NCBI RefSeq assembly: GCF_001894985.1
Contig: NZ_BCXG01000016.1
Location: 1-64,000 of the forward strand
DNA: 64,000 nt
Direction: 5' to 3'
Source: Rhodococcus tukisamuensis NBRC 100609
GTDB taxonomy: Bacteria > Actinomycetota > Actinomycetes > Mycobacteriales > Mycobacteriaceae
In this document: one piece after another, positions 1 through 9,304 of the stretch
Numbering within the stretch: position 1 is the first letter of the stretch
Layout of the letters: each line of letters starts with the position of its first letter
The notes under the pieces: generated by a model
The model's input: the letters and a program-made list of their open reading frames with translations, nothing else
The model's database searches: none
Told to the model about the DNA's origin: nothing
Translations under genes and position numbers: made by a program

Positions 1-54
1 TCGACAAAAGTTACGTGACCGTGAACCGATAGGCAAATCGCCTGGTCAGAGCCG

Positions 55-1257
55 GTGCAATCCGCATCGACCTCATCCGGCGACTATTCCGACGGCGATA
101 CGCTGGGCCGCATGCTCCTTGCACCCCGGTACGGCCAGGCGACGCTGTCGGATCTGGTCCCCTCCGCACTGTCCCACTTGGCCGTGCCCGGCGAGACCGA
201 CCGGATCGGTCTGCCCCTGGGAGGCGTCTCCCGCATCTGCGTGCTGCTGATCGACGGCCTCGGCGCGGAACTGCTCGCGGCACATCCCGACGCGGCCCCA
301 TTCCTGTCCAGCCTGGCCGGGCCCGTCCTGACCGCCGGGTTCCCCACCACCACCGCGACCAGCCTCTCCTCGCTGGGGACCGGGTTGCCCTCCGGTGAAC
401 ACGGGGTGGTCGGCTACCTGTTCGCGGCCGACGGCCAGGACCGCCTGATGAACCCGCTCAAGTGGCGACTGCACGGCGACGGCCCCCGGGTGGACCTGTT
501 GAAGGAGTTGGTGCCCGAACAGTTCCAGCCCACCCCGACCGCGTTCGAGCGCGCCGCCGACCACGGGGTCACCGTGACCCGGGTCGGGCCGCCCTACCAG
601 TACGAGTCCGGGCTGACCCGCGCCGTGCTGCGCGGCGGAACTTTCGTCCCCAGCTTCTCGATGGGCGACCTGGTGGATGGCGCCGCGACCGCTCTGCGGG
701 CGTCCGATCGCGCCCTCGTCTACGCCTACCACGGTGAACTCGACCTGACCGGGCACGCGCGCGGCGCCGGATCGGAGGCCTGGGCACTCGAGCTCGCGCA
801 GGTGGACCTGCTGGTCCGACAGCTCGCGGACCGGCTCCCCGCCGACACCGCGCTGATCGTCACCGCCGACCACGGCATGGTGGACGTCCAGTCCCCCGTC
901 GACCTCGATGCGCTGCCCGAGCTGCGCGAGGGGGTGCGGCTGATCGGCGGCGAGCCCCGCGCCCGACACGTGTACACCGACGCCGGCGCCGCGTCGGACG
1001 TCCAGGCTCGGTGGCGGGACCGCCTCGGTGAGGACTACGAGGTGCTCACCCGCGAGGAGGTGATCGGCCTGGGCTGGTTCGGCCCGACCGTGACCGCGTC
1101 GTCGCGGCGGCGGATCGGTGACGTGATCGCGCTGGCCTGCGGCTCCGGGGCACTGATCCGCACGGGTGCGGAGCCGCTGCAGTCCCGGTTGATCGGGCAT
1201 CACGGCTCACTGACCTCCGCCGAACTGCACGTTCCCCTGCTGGTGTTCCGGAGCTGA
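55..1257 (+). CDS. Alkaline phosphatase superfamily protein (phosphodiesterase / nucleotide pyrophosphatase type)
   Basis: The 400-residue product has the motif order of the alkaline phosphatase superfamily, phosphodiesterase/nucleotide pyrophosphatase branch, whose members hydrolyse phosphoesters with a Thr nucleophile and two metals. A metal-ligand Asp sits in LLIDGLG (near residue 67) and the nucleophile region is FPTTTATSLSSLGTG (96-110). Further ligands lie in DLTGH, TADHGM and IGHHGS. No signal peptide or membrane segment is seen, so a cytoplasmic enzyme is likely. The start is uncertain: GTG at 55 is the first possible codon after an in-frame stop, and ATG at 112 (MLLAPRYG) is equally reasonable. 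The substrate is unknown. A strong hairpin follows the stop. Confidence 0.85.
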   Translation: MQSASTSSGDYSDGDTLGRMLLAPRYGQATLSDLVPSALSHLAVPGETDRIGLPLGGVSRICVLLIDGLGAELLAAHPDAAPFLSSLAGPVLTAGFPTTTATSLSSLGTGLPSGEHGVVGYLFAADGQDRLMNPLKWRLHGDGPRVDLLKELVPEQFQPTPTAFERAADHGVTVTRVGPPYQYESGLTRAVLRGGTFVPSFSMGDLVDGAATALRASDRALVYAYHGELDLTGHARGAGSEAWALELAQVDLLVRQLADRLPADTALIVTADHGMVDVQSPVDLDALPELREGVRLIGGEPRARHVYTDAGAASDVQARWRDRLGEDYEVLTREEVIGLGWFGPTVTASSRRRIGDVIALACGSGALIRTGAEPLQSRLIGHHGSLTSAELHVPLLVFRS

Positions 1258-1274
1258 CGACGGATCCGGAACAC

Positions 1275-1315
1275 GGGTGAACCCCCGGCGGCTCTCCTCC
1301 GCCGGGGGTTCACCC
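1275..1315. terminator. Bidirectional intrinsic terminator
   Basis: A perfect 17-bp inverted repeat (1275-1291 with 1299-1315, 7-nt loop) lies between two convergent genes, the phosphatase-family gene and esxT. Its position and stability fit a shared terminator for both strands. Confidence 0.85.
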
Positions 1316-1343
1316 ACTCATGTACGCGCCCTGCGCGTCGGCG

Positions 1344-1634
1344 TCAGCTCCAGCTGGCCGCCGCGCTGTTGTTCGTCGCGTTCATGTCGTCGTTGCCGGC
1401 GCCGACCGCGCGGCCGATGGCCTCCAGCACCAGGTTCAGGTCGTTGGCTGCGGCATCCCACTTCGCCTGCTGCGCCTGGTATGCCTCCGACGCGGAGCCC
1501 TCCCAGTCCGCGACGAGCGGCGCGAGGTAGCTTTTCAGGTCGGCAAGCTTGCCGTTGATGTTGCCGCTGGTAGCGGCGATGTCCGCGCGAGCACCGTCGA
1601 TTGCCCCGAACGTGTAACGCATGGTCCCGCTCAT
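1344..1634 (-). CDS. esxT: WXG100-family secreted protein, EsxT-like
   Basis: This 96-residue protein has the WXG100 hallmarks: helical throughout, with a central W-x-G (WEG, residues 44-46) at the predicted hairpin turn. Family members are secreted by type VII systems, usually as heterodimers with the neighbouring WXG100 protein. The ATG at 1634 follows a GGGGGAG ribosome binding site. It is the last gene of the minus-strand ESX arm, 57 bp after esxU, matching the place of esxT in the mycobacterial ESX-4 locus. The C-terminal tail lacks an obvious YxxxD/E signal, so the partner may carry the recognition element. Homology to EsxT is inferred from locus order and length. Confidence 0.85.
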   Translation of the reverse strand: MSGTMRYTFGAIDGARADIAATSGNINGKLADLKSYLAPLVADWEGSASEAYQAQQAKWDAAANDLNLVLEAIGRAVGAGNDDMNATNNSAAASWS

Positions 1635-1691
1635 ATGTCTCCCCCTACATCAAGTGGATCGAAGTTCGCCTACCCCCGCGTGGACGCGGAC

Positions 1692-2006
1692 TCAGATGTT
1701 CAGGCTGCCGCCGGCGCCGTTGATCGCGCTGGTGTGGTCGTCCTGGGCCGCCGCGTAGGCGACGCCGTTGGCCCGGATGTTCTCGCTGATCGCGAGCAAC
1801 GACTCGTTGAGCCGCTTGGCGCTCGAATCCCAGCGCGCCATCAGGTTGTCGAAAGCGACCTTGGCCGCGCCCTCCCAGGCGCCGTTGACGGCGGCGAGCC
1901 GGCCCTGCAGCGACGACAGCTGTCCCTGGATGTCCGCATTCACGTCGCCGACGTGCCGCGACGCGGACTCCATCGTTTCGGTGGTGGTCCTCATCTGACC
2001 GCTCAT
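1692..2006 (-). CDS. esxU: WXG100-family secreted protein, EsxU-like
   Basis: A 104-residue WXG100 protein with W-x-G as WEG at residues 44-46 and amphipathic helices on either side. It is probably the heterodimer partner of the adjacent EsxT-like protein. ATG at 2006 is preferred because GAGGAG lies 8 nt upstream; longer in-frame extensions add a Pro/Arg-rich segment unlike WXG100 proteins. The 148-nt gap to the upstream gene could hold a separate promoter, but no clear -35/-10 pair was found. Confidence 0.87.
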   Translation of the reverse strand: MSGQMRTTTETMESASRHVGDVNADIQGQLSSLQGRLAAVNGAWEGAAKVAFDNLMARWDSSAKRLNESLLAISENIRANGVAYAAAQDDHTSAINGAGGSLNI

Positions 2007-2154
2007 GCCCCACTCCTCACTTCTCGTCCCGGTGTCCAACGACTTCGGGTCCGGGTGGACCTCGGTCGGACCGCGCCTACACCCAGTTGGACGCGAGCCG
2101 GGCGCGGTTCGGTTCCGCCCGACCCCGGGCAATTTCCCCAGGAACCGACCCTCC

Positions 2155-3630
2155 TCATCCGAGCGTCACCGAGGTCGACCGAATCGCCTGGTCACAGGCC
2201 CCCGCGAGGTCCTCCCAGCGGTCGGCGAGCGACTGGCAGCCGACGCTCACCTGCAGGCCGTCCGCGACGTACACGTGCCACCGCACCTCCGAGTCCGGGT
2301 CGGGGATCTCCCGGTATGTCAATGCCTCTCGCCCGTCCGCCGGCGCCCGTTCGAGGGACCGGAACACCCCGGGCCGCTCGGCAATGCGCTGCCGCAACGT
2401 CCGCGCCACCGCGTCCAGATCCGCACCGGGCGTGAGTTCCTTCTGCACCAACAGGATTCGCGCCGGACCGCCGTCGTCACGCACCAGCTCGAGCCGGTCC
2501 GGACGGCGGCCGGCCACGCGCTCACCCCAGCCCGGCGGCACGGCCAGTTCGACCCGGCCCACCGCACCGCGCTCGGTCTTCGGGGCAACATGCTGGGCCA
2601 CAGGGGGTTCGGCGGCAACGGATTCGGCCGGACCGGCGGCCGGCGCCGGCCACGCCGCCGTGGAACCCGCCGTCGCAGTCCCGTCCTGCGAGTGGAGGAC
2701 GCCGGCACCCACCACGGCCAGTCCCGTGACGGCGGCCACCGCAGCCAACGCCGCGGCCACCCTCCGGCGACCGGGACTGCCACCGCGCGACGGAGCCGGG
2801 TCTGCCGGCTCCCGCCAGGCAGCCTCGGGCAGCGCCGTCGGCAGCGGCGCCGACACGAGCGCCAAGGCACCCGCGACCACCTCGGCACCGGAGACCTCGG
2901 TCGCCACTGTCGCGGTGCGCCCACCCGATTCCAGGGCGCGCAGCAGGACCTGCCCCGTCCCGGCGGGACCTTCACCGGTCACCAGCACCCGCGCCGGCCA
3001 GCGCGGGCACGCGGCGACCAGTGCCGCCACCCACTCCCCCGCCCGCCCGGGCTCACCGGTCGCCGTGGCACTGTCCGTCGGGTCCCCTTCCCCTCCACCG
3101 AGACACAGGTCCGCCGACCCCCACTCGCCGAGGTGGACGCAGTCCAGGGACCCCGACGCGCTGGCCGTCGAGGCGAGCAAGCCCACTTCGAGGACCGCCA
3201 CCTCGCTGTCGGCACCCGCCGCCCGGCGCACCGCGTCCGGCACCGAGACCAGGGTGACCTCCCGTCCCACGGTGCGACCGGCCGCGGACAGCGCTCCGCG
3301 CCGACCGCGCCCCCAGTTCGCGGGGTGGGTGAGGACCACGAGGTCCGCGGGTCGGTCCAGTCCACAACCGGCGGCCGCGTGCGCGACCAGTCCGGCCAGC
3401 ACCTCCGTCATCGGGAAGACGCCCTCACCGAGCGCGAGGTAGCGGTCGTCCACGTACCGGATCGGGTGTCGCTCGACCACCGCCGAATCCGACAGGCCGA
3501 GCCCCATGCCGAACACCAGTCCCGCCGCGGATGCGGACACCGTTGCGGGGCAGAAGAATTCCGCCGCGCCGGATCGCGCCCACAGGGCCGACTCGGTGAG
3601 GTGAATCGCCAGCACGCGGGCCGCCGTCAC
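2155..3630 (-). CDS. Type VII secretion-associated protein (Rv3446c-like)
   Basis: The 491-residue protein lies between eccC and the esx pair, the position of Rv3446c in mycobacterial ESX-4. The N-terminal half (VLAIHLTES start, repeated acidic Gly/Ala-rich strands) resembles the actin/Hsp70-like fold reported for this family. A membrane segment follows at roughly residues 305-330 (VAAALAAVAAVTGLAVVGAG), then a C-terminal domain of about 140 residues with the type VII secretion-associated signature. GTG at 3630 overlaps the eccC stop as GTGA, indicating translational coupling. The biochemical role is not established. Confidence 0.8.
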   Translation of the reverse strand: MTAARVLAIHLTESALWARSGAAEFFCPATVSASAAGLVFGMGLGLSDSAVVERHPIRYVDDRYLALGEGVFPMTEVLAGLVAHAAAGCGLDRPADLVVLTHPANWGRGRRGALSAAGRTVGREVTLVSVPDAVRRAAGADSEVAVLEVGLLASTASASGSLDCVHLGEWGSADLCLGGGEGDPTDSATATGEPGRAGEWVAALVAACPRWPARVLVTGEGPAGTGQVLLRALESGGRTATVATEVSGAEVVAGALALVSAPLPTALPEAAWREPADPAPSRGGSPGRRRVAAALAAVAAVTGLAVVGAGVLHSQDGTATAGSTAAWPAPAAGPAESVAAEPPVAQHVAPKTERGAVGRVELAVPPGWGERVAGRRPDRLELVRDDGGPARILLVQKELTPGADLDAVARTLRQRIAERPGVFRSLERAPADGREALTYREIPDPDSEVRWHVYVADGLQVSVGCQSLADRWEDLAGACDQAIRSTSVTLG

Positions 3631-6600
3631 AGCGGGTCCAGCCACGCGACCTGTATGAGGGAGGTGGCGGACCGGGTGACGAACGTGCCGCGACCGGCTG
3701 GCATCTCGCTCGCCCGGACCGCGCCGACCAGCGCGCCCTCGTCGCGGCTGCCGCTCATCACCACCCCGACGGGCACCAGTTCCCGCAACCGGGCGAGCAC
3801 CGGCTCGTACAGTGCGCGGGCGGCTCCACCGGTCCGCCGGGCGACCAGCAGGTGCAGACCGATGTCCCGCGCATGCGGCAGGTAGTCCAGCAGCGGCGCC
3901 AACGGGTTTCCGCCGGAGGTGGCCACGAGGTCGTAGTCGTCGACGACGACGTAGATCTCCGGGCCGCTCCACCAGGAACGTTCCCGCAGTTGCCGCTGGG
4001 TCACCTCCGGACCCGGCATGCGTCCGGCCAGGATCCCGGCGAGCTCGGTGATCATCGTGGAAAGCGTCGCCGCCGATGCGGCGTACCCCGCGAGGTGGTC
4101 ACCCTCGACGGCGCCGAGCATGGTCCGCCGGTAGTCGGCCACGATGATCTTCGCCTGCCCCGAGGTGTTCGACTCGACGATGCCCGCACAGATCCCGCGG
4201 AGCAGGGTGGTCTTGCCGCTCGCGCTGTCCCCGAACACCAGCAGGTGTGGCTGGTCGGCGAGGTCGACGTAGGCCGGGGCCAGGTCCGCCTCGCCGATGC
4301 CGATCGGGACCCGTCGGCACGGCGCCTCCCGGTCGGCCGGGGGCCACTGGGCTGCGGCCAGCAGCGCCGTCCGCGCACACCGCTCCGGCAGCATCCGGAC
4401 CGGCGGGGCCGTCTCTCCGGCCGCCGCCGCGACCACCCGCGCCACCGTGTCCGCGACCCCTGCGGTGAGGTCGACGCTGCGCGCGACGCCGTCCACCCGG
4501 GGCAACGCCGTCAGCAGGTGCAGGCCGTCGCGGGTCATGCCCCGTCCCGGCCTGCCCTCCGGCACTCGGGATGCCTTGGCCCGTCCCATGTCCGAGTCCG
4601 ACGGGTCGCCGAGCCTGAGCTCGATCCTGGTCCCCAGCTGGTCCTTGAGGGCCGGACGGATCTCGCCCCAACGGGAGGCCGTGACCACCACGTGGACGCC
4701 GAAGGACAAGCCCTGGCCGGCGAGCGCACCGATCTGAGCCTCCAGCGGCTCGAAGTCGTGCCGGATGCCCGGCCAGCCGTCGATCACCAGGAACACGTCG
4801 CCGAAGGGGTCCGCCGTGACCGCGTCGGCGTCGGACCCGCCAGCTCCACGCAGCCGCCGGAACTCGGCCATCGAGTCGATGCCGAGCTCGCGGAACCGCT
4901 GTTCGCGCCGCCGGAGCACGGTGCTCACCTCCGCGACGGTACGCCGGACCCGGTCCACGTCGAGGCGGTTGGCGACCGAGCCGACGTGCGGCACCCCGGC
5001 CAGCCCGGCCAGCGTGCCGCCGCCGAAGTCGAGGCAGTAGAACTGCACCTGCCGCGGCGAATGTGTCAGTGCCAGTGACAGGATCAGCGTTCGCAGCGCC
5101 GTGGACTTTCCGGACTGCGGACCCCCGACCACGGCGACATTGCCCTGCGAACCCGACAGGTCCACCACCAGTGGGGCGCGGCGCTGGTCGAAGGGGCGGT
5201 CCACCACGCCGACCGTCGCCCGCAGGCCCGCCGACGTGGACGCGGGTTCGAGCGGCCCCGGCAGGATCTGGTCAAGTGTCGGCGGATCGGTCAGCGGCGG
5301 CAGCCACACCTCGTGCGCCGCGGGACCGCAGCCTCTGACCCCCTCGACGACGGCCTCGAGCACGGTCCGCCCGGACGCCTCGGCCGGCGCCGGCTCTGGA
5401 GGCGACTGCGCGGGCCGCTCGGTCACCCAGGCCGCCAACGGAACCGGAGCCGCGGTGAACGGTCGCGGCAGCAGGTCCGTCGCTGCCGACGACGCCCCGA
5501 GCGGAGCCCCGGGGCGGCCGGACGGGCACGGGCCCGAGACGTACGCGGCCGCGAAGCGCACGATCTCCGCCGAGTCGCACTTGAGATAGCCCGAGCCCGG
5601 CGTCGCGGGCAAGTGGTATGCATCCGGCACGCCGAGCACCGTCCGGGACTCGTTGGCGGAGAACGTCTTGAGACCGATGCGGTACGACAGGTGGCTGTCG
5701 AGTCCGCGGAGCTTGCCCTCCTCCAGTCGCTGGCTCGCGAGCAGCAGGTGCATGTGCAGCGAGCGGCCCAACCGGCCGATCGCCACGAACAGGTCCGCGA
5801 ACTCCGGTTGCTGACTGAGCAGTTCGGAGAACTCGTCGACGACGATGATCAATGCGGGCAGCGGCGCCAGGTCCGCGCCCGCGGCCCGGGCCTTCTCGTA
5901 GTCGGACACGTTGGCGAAATTGCCCGCCGAACGCAGCAGTTCCTGGCGGCGGTTCATCTCGCCCGCCAGGGCGTCACGCATCCGGTCGACCATCGCCAAT
6001 TCCTCGGCCAGGTTGGTGATCACCGCCGCGACGTGTGGCGCCCGGTCGAGGCCCAGAAAGGTCGCACCGCCCTTGAAGTCGACCAGCACCAGATTCAGCG
6101 CCGCGGGTGAGTGGGTGGCGATCAGTCCCAGCACCAGGGTGCGGAGGAACTCCGACTTCCCGGATCCGGTTGCCCCGATGCACAACCCGTGCGGACCCAT
6201 CCCGTTCTCGGCAGCCTCCTTGAGGTCGATCTCCACCGTCGAGCCGTCGGCCCCGACCCCGATCGGCACCCGCAGCCTCTCGCGGGGCGGGCGGGGAGCC
6301 CATGCGATCGGGGGGTCGAAGGCCGTCACGTCTGAGATCCCGAGCAGTTGCTGCCAACTCGCGGTCGGCGGGCCGTCCTCGACGTCGGACTCGGTGCCCG
6401 CCGCCGCGACAGCCCGGTACGGGGCAAGTCGCCTCGCCGCCGTCTCGGCCTGCTCGACGCTGTGCCGGTCGGCGACGGCAAAGGTCTCCACCCCGGATCC
6501 GGTTCGGGCGCCGAGAGACACTTCGCCGGGTGAGGTGCGGTCCAGGACCAGTTCGATTCCGCGGGCGGCCACCAGCGACGGGCAGAATCCCGTCAGGTCC

Positions 6601-7622
6601 ACCACCGTGACCGAGTCCAACCCGTCGGCAAGCCGGCTCTCGCCGTCGAGGATGCCGCCGTCGACCACGACCACCAGTTGGGCGACACCCGCCGCCGCCG
6701 GCGCACCACGGGAGTACCCGGCACGCATCGAGAACTGCGAGTACAGCGTGGCGTCGAGTTCCGTCAGCGAGCCGAACACCATCCGGCTCACGCCGGCGCC
6801 GTCGACCACCTCCGGGTTCGCGGCGTGCGGGAGCCACTTGGCCCACTCCCACTCGGTCGCGGTGTCCGGCCCGCACAGGATCGCGACCCTGACCTGGTCG
6901 GGACCGTGAAAAGTACACAGCTGCAGCAGCATCGAGCGAACCAGGTCACGGCCGGCGGACCTGTCGCCGCTCACGCCGATCGCCGCGAAGCCACGCAGGG
7001 ACACCGACGTCGGCAGCGCGGGCACCACGGAGTGGGTGCGGACGAACCGGCGCAGCGACACGGCCGCGACCGGCTCGAGGTCCTCCACCGGCCCGGTCTC
7101 GGGTGCGATCAGCCTGGTGGCCAGCCGCTGGCTGCCCGCCCCGACGCGGACGTGGCAGTAGTCGACGTCGCCCACCCGGCGCTCCCACATCCGGTCGGTG
7201 CCGGCCAGCGTCCACAGCAGGTCCGGGTCGGGGTGAGTCCACTCGAGCGCACGGCGCTGCTGGTGGCCGGTGTCGTAGACGTCGCGCCGCAACTGGTCCA
7301 GGTACCGCAGGTAGTCCTTGCGGTCCTCGTCGACCTCCGCCGACCTGGTGCCACCGCCGCGGCCGCTGCCGAGCATGCCCAGCATCGAGACGACCATCAT
7401 CACCGGGAACAGCAGCGACATCGGGTTCGCCGCCATCCCCGAGGTGAACATCAGCGCCACCATGCCGAGCACCGCGACGACCATCACCAGCGGAAGCACC
7501 TTGGCGAGCAGGTTCCCGGGCACCACCTTCGGGACCTCGGGGGGCGACTGCAGGCTGAGTTCGCCACCGGGAACGCGCGGCACCTCCCGCCGCGCCTTGC
7601 GTACGAAACGCACAGTGCTCAC
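3627..7622 (-). CDS. eccC: Type VII secretion system ATPase EccC
   Basis: A single 1331-residue EccC, the FtsK/SpoIIIE-type ATPase that recognises WXG100 substrates and powers ESX secretion. Two membrane segments lie near residues 40-85. Three P-loop domains follow, with Walker A motifs GATGSGKSEF (about 486), GGPQSGKSTAL (about 836) and GDSASGKTTLL (about 1135). Walker B-like stretches include IIVVDEFSEL and IYVVVDDYD. EccCa and EccCb are fused here, as in ESX-4. The GTG start at 7622 faces eccD across a 197-bp divergent region, and the stop overlaps the next gene as GTGA. Confidence 0.97.
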   Translation of the reverse strand: MSTVRFVRKARREVPRVPGGELSLQSPPEVPKVVPGNLLAKVLPLVMVVAVLGMVALMFTSGMAANPMSLLFPVMMVVSMLGMLGSGRGGGTRSAEVDEDRKDYLRYLDQLRRDVYDTGHQQRRALEWTHPDPDLLWTLAGTDRMWERRVGDVDYCHVRVGAGSQRLATRLIAPETGPVEDLEPVAAVSLRRFVRTHSVVPALPTSVSLRGFAAIGVSGDRSAGRDLVRSMLLQLCTFHGPDQVRVAILCGPDTATEWEWAKWLPHAANPEVVDGAGVSRMVFGSLTELDATLYSQFSMRAGYSRGAPAAAGVAQLVVVVDGGILDGESRLADGLDSVTVVDLTGFCPSLVAARGIELVLDRTSPGEVSLGARTGSGVETFAVADRHSVEQAETAARRLAPYRAVAAAGTESDVEDGPPTASWQQLLGISDVTAFDPPIAWAPRPPRERLRVPIGVGADGSTVEIDLKEAAENGMGPHGLCIGATGSGKSEFLRTLVLGLIATHSPAALNLVLVDFKGGATFLGLDRAPHVAAVITNLAEELAMVDRMRDALAGEMNRRQELLRSAGNFANVSDYEKARAAGADLAPLPALIIVVDEFSELLSQQPEFADLFVAIGRLGRSLHMHLLLASQRLEEGKLRGLDSHLSYRIGLKTFSANESRTVLGVPDAYHLPATPGSGYLKCDSAEIVRFAAAYVSGPCPSGRPGAPLGASSAATDLLPRPFTAAPVPLAAWVTERPAQSPPEPAPAEASGRTVLEAVVEGVRGCGPAAHEVWLPPLTDPPTLDQILPGPLEPASTSAGLRATVGVVDRPFDQRRAPLVVDLSGSQGNVAVVGGPQSGKSTALRTLILSLALTHSPRQVQFYCLDFGGGTLAGLAGVPHVGSVANRLDVDRVRRTVAEVSTVLRRREQRFRELGIDSMAEFRRLRGAGGSDADAVTADPFGDVFLVIDGWPGIRHDFEPLEAQIGALAGQGLSFGVHVVVTASRWGEIRPALKDQLGTRIELRLGDPSDSDMGRAKASRVPEGRPGRGMTRDGLHLLTALPRVDGVARSVDLTAGVADTVARVVAAAAGETAPPVRMLPERCARTALLAAAQWPPADREAPCRRVPIGIGEADLAPAYVDLADQPHLLVFGDSASGKTTLLRGICAGIVESNTSGQAKIIVADYRRTMLGAVEGDHLAGYAASAATLSTMITELAGILAGRMPGPEVTQRQLRERSWWSGPEIYVVVDDYDLVATSGGNPLAPLLDYLPHARDIGLHLLVARRTGGAARALYEPVLARLRELVPVGVVMSGSRDEGALVGAVRASEMPAGRGTFVTRSATSLIQVAWLDPL

Positions 7623-7780
7623 GCGCGTTCACCCCCATGGTCGTCGCGTTGCCCCGATGCCCGTCCCGCCCCCCCGGGACGATGCATCGACGACGAACGG
7701 TAGCCGATCGAATTCCCGCAACGTGGCGAACCGTCGAATCCGGTTGTCGTAGAGTGCGTCCGTGTTCCGTCGAGGAACGC

Positions 7781-7798
7781 CGCAGGTGGGGACCTGCG
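7781..7798 (+). other. Short hairpin in the eccD leader
   Basis: CGCAGGT and ACCTGCG pair around a GGGG loop, ending 21 nt before the eccD start and just upstream of its GGGGGA ribosome binding site. It may influence eccD translation or mRNA stability; this is inference. A second small hairpin (CGTCCCG/CGGGACG) lies near 7660-7681 in the same divergent region. Confidence 0.35.
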
Positions 7799-7819
7799 TG
7801 GCAGGGGGGATTTCCGGGG

Positions 7820-9304
7820 ATGAACAACATTGACGTGGCCGGGCGGCCGACGAACGGGTCCGGCACCGCGCAGTCCGACCTGTGCCGGCTGTCGGTGCGC
7901 ACCGAGCACACTCAGATCGACCTCGCGGTGCCGCACACCGTGTCGGTGGCGATGATCGTCCCCGGCATCGTCGATCTGATCGACCAGCACGCCCCGTTCG
8001 GTCAACACGGCACCGCAGACCTTTTCGGCGGCGGCGAGGGCCGCACGGAGGCAATCCAGTGGGCGTTGTCCCGGCTGGGTCAGGCGCCCCTGGATGCCGC
8101 GCGGACCCTCGCCGAGCACGGGGTGCGCGACGGCGAACTCCTCGTCCTGACGCCCACGGAGCGCGCCGCGCCACCTCCACTGTTCGACGATCTCATGCAC
8201 AACGTCGCGGCCGTCGACGCGGACCGCCACCGGCGATGGGGGCCGGGGCCGGCGCGGGCCATGAGCGCGGTGGTCGCCGCCGCGGCCGCCGTCGTCGGTT
8301 CCGCGACGCTGATGACGGCGAGGTCCACCGCCGACGGCGTCGCCGGGGCCCTGGCCGCGCTGGTAGTCGCGGTGCTCGCGCTCACCGCGGGCGCCCTGGT
8401 CAGCCGGGTGTACCGGGACCGGTACGCCGCGACCGCACTCGTCGGGTGCGCACTGCCGCTTGCCTTCACCGCCGGCGCGCTGATGGTGCCCGGCCACCTC
8501 GGGGCCGCCCACCTGTTCCTCGGGTCGGTGGCCTGCGGGGTCTTCGCGGTGCTGGCCGTCCGGGCCGGCGGGGTGGGACTCGCGTTGTGCACCGCGACCG
8601 CGACGGGCGCGGTCCTGGCGGGCGCGGCGGCCGCCGCCGGGATGCTGACCGACCAGCCCCGTCACGTGATCGGCGCGGTGCTCGGTGCTGCGGCCCTCGC
8701 CGGACTGGCGATCGCGCCTCGCCTGTCGATTCTGCTGGCGACGCTGCCGCTACCACCGGTCCCCTCGCCCGGGACGCCGTTGGACCCGGACGAGCCCGAC
8801 TCGGACGCGGGTGGTGTGCCCGCCGCGTTCGAGGGCCTGCAGACCCGTGCCCGGCGGGCGCACCGGCACCTCACCGGTCTGGTCTGCGCGATGGCCCTGA
8901 CGACAGCCGCCGGCGCGCTGATGTCCGCGCGACTGTTCGCCGACGACGGGATCTACTGGCCCGGAACGATGTTCGCATCCGTCTGTGCGGTGGTGCTGAT
9001 GCTGCGCGGACGCGGCCACTCCAGTCTCGCCCCGGCCGCCGCCCTCATCGGGTCGGGCGCCGCGACGCTCGCGCTGCTCGTCACCGGCGCGGCGGTCGCC
9101 GGCACCGGCCCGTCGCTCGCCCTGTTCGCGCTGGCGGTGCTCGGCGCGGGTGCCGCACTCACGCTCGGCATGCTCGCCCCCGAACACGCCTTCTCGCCGG
9201 TGACGCGCCGCAGCGTCGAGATCGTCGACTACGCGGCCATCGCGGCGGTGGTCCCGTTGGCCTGCTGGGTGTCCGGCCTGTTCGCGACGATGCGCGGGCT
9301 GTGA
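7820..9304 (+). CDS. eccD: Type VII secretion integral membrane protein EccD
   Basis: The 494-residue protein has a soluble N-terminal ubiquitin-like (YukD) domain of about 90 residues (SDLCRLSVRTEHTQIDLAVP), then about eleven hydrophobic helices rich in Ala, Val and Leu. This is the EccD layout, whose copies line the ESX membrane pore. ATG at 7820 is chosen because GGGGGA lies 9 nt upstream and the ubiquitin-like domain begins soon after. The stop overlaps the mycP GTG (GTGA), so the two genes are coupled. The gene is divergent from eccC. Confidence 0.95.
   Translation: MNNIDVAGRPTNGSGTAQSDLCRLSVRTEHTQIDLAVPHTVSVAMIVPGIVDLIDQHAPFGQHGTADLFGGGEGRTEAIQWALSRLGQAPLDAARTLAEHGVRDGELLVLTPTERAAPPPLFDDLMHNVAAVDADRHRRWGPGPARAMSAVVAAAAAVVGSATLMTARSTADGVAGALAALVVAVLALTAGALVSRVYRDRYAATALVGCALPLAFTAGALMVPGHLGAAHLFLGSVACGVFAVLAVRAGGVGLALCTATATGAVLAGAAAAAGMLTDQPRHVIGAVLGAAALAGLAIAPRLSILLATLPLPPVPSPGTPLDPDEPDSDAGGVPAAFEGLQTRARRAHRHLTGLVCAMALTTAAGALMSARLFADDGIYWPGTMFASVCAVVLMLRGRGHSSLAPAAALIGSGAATLALLVTGAAVAGTGPSLALFALAVLGAGAALTLGMLAPEHAFSPVTRRSVEIVDYAAIAAVVPLACWVSGLFATMRGL

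Noticed and set aside
2005-5078. Long plus-strand frames opposite eccC and the Rv3446c-like gene
   Set aside because: Low-complexity Arg/Pro/Gly translations and full overlap with well-supported ESX genes.
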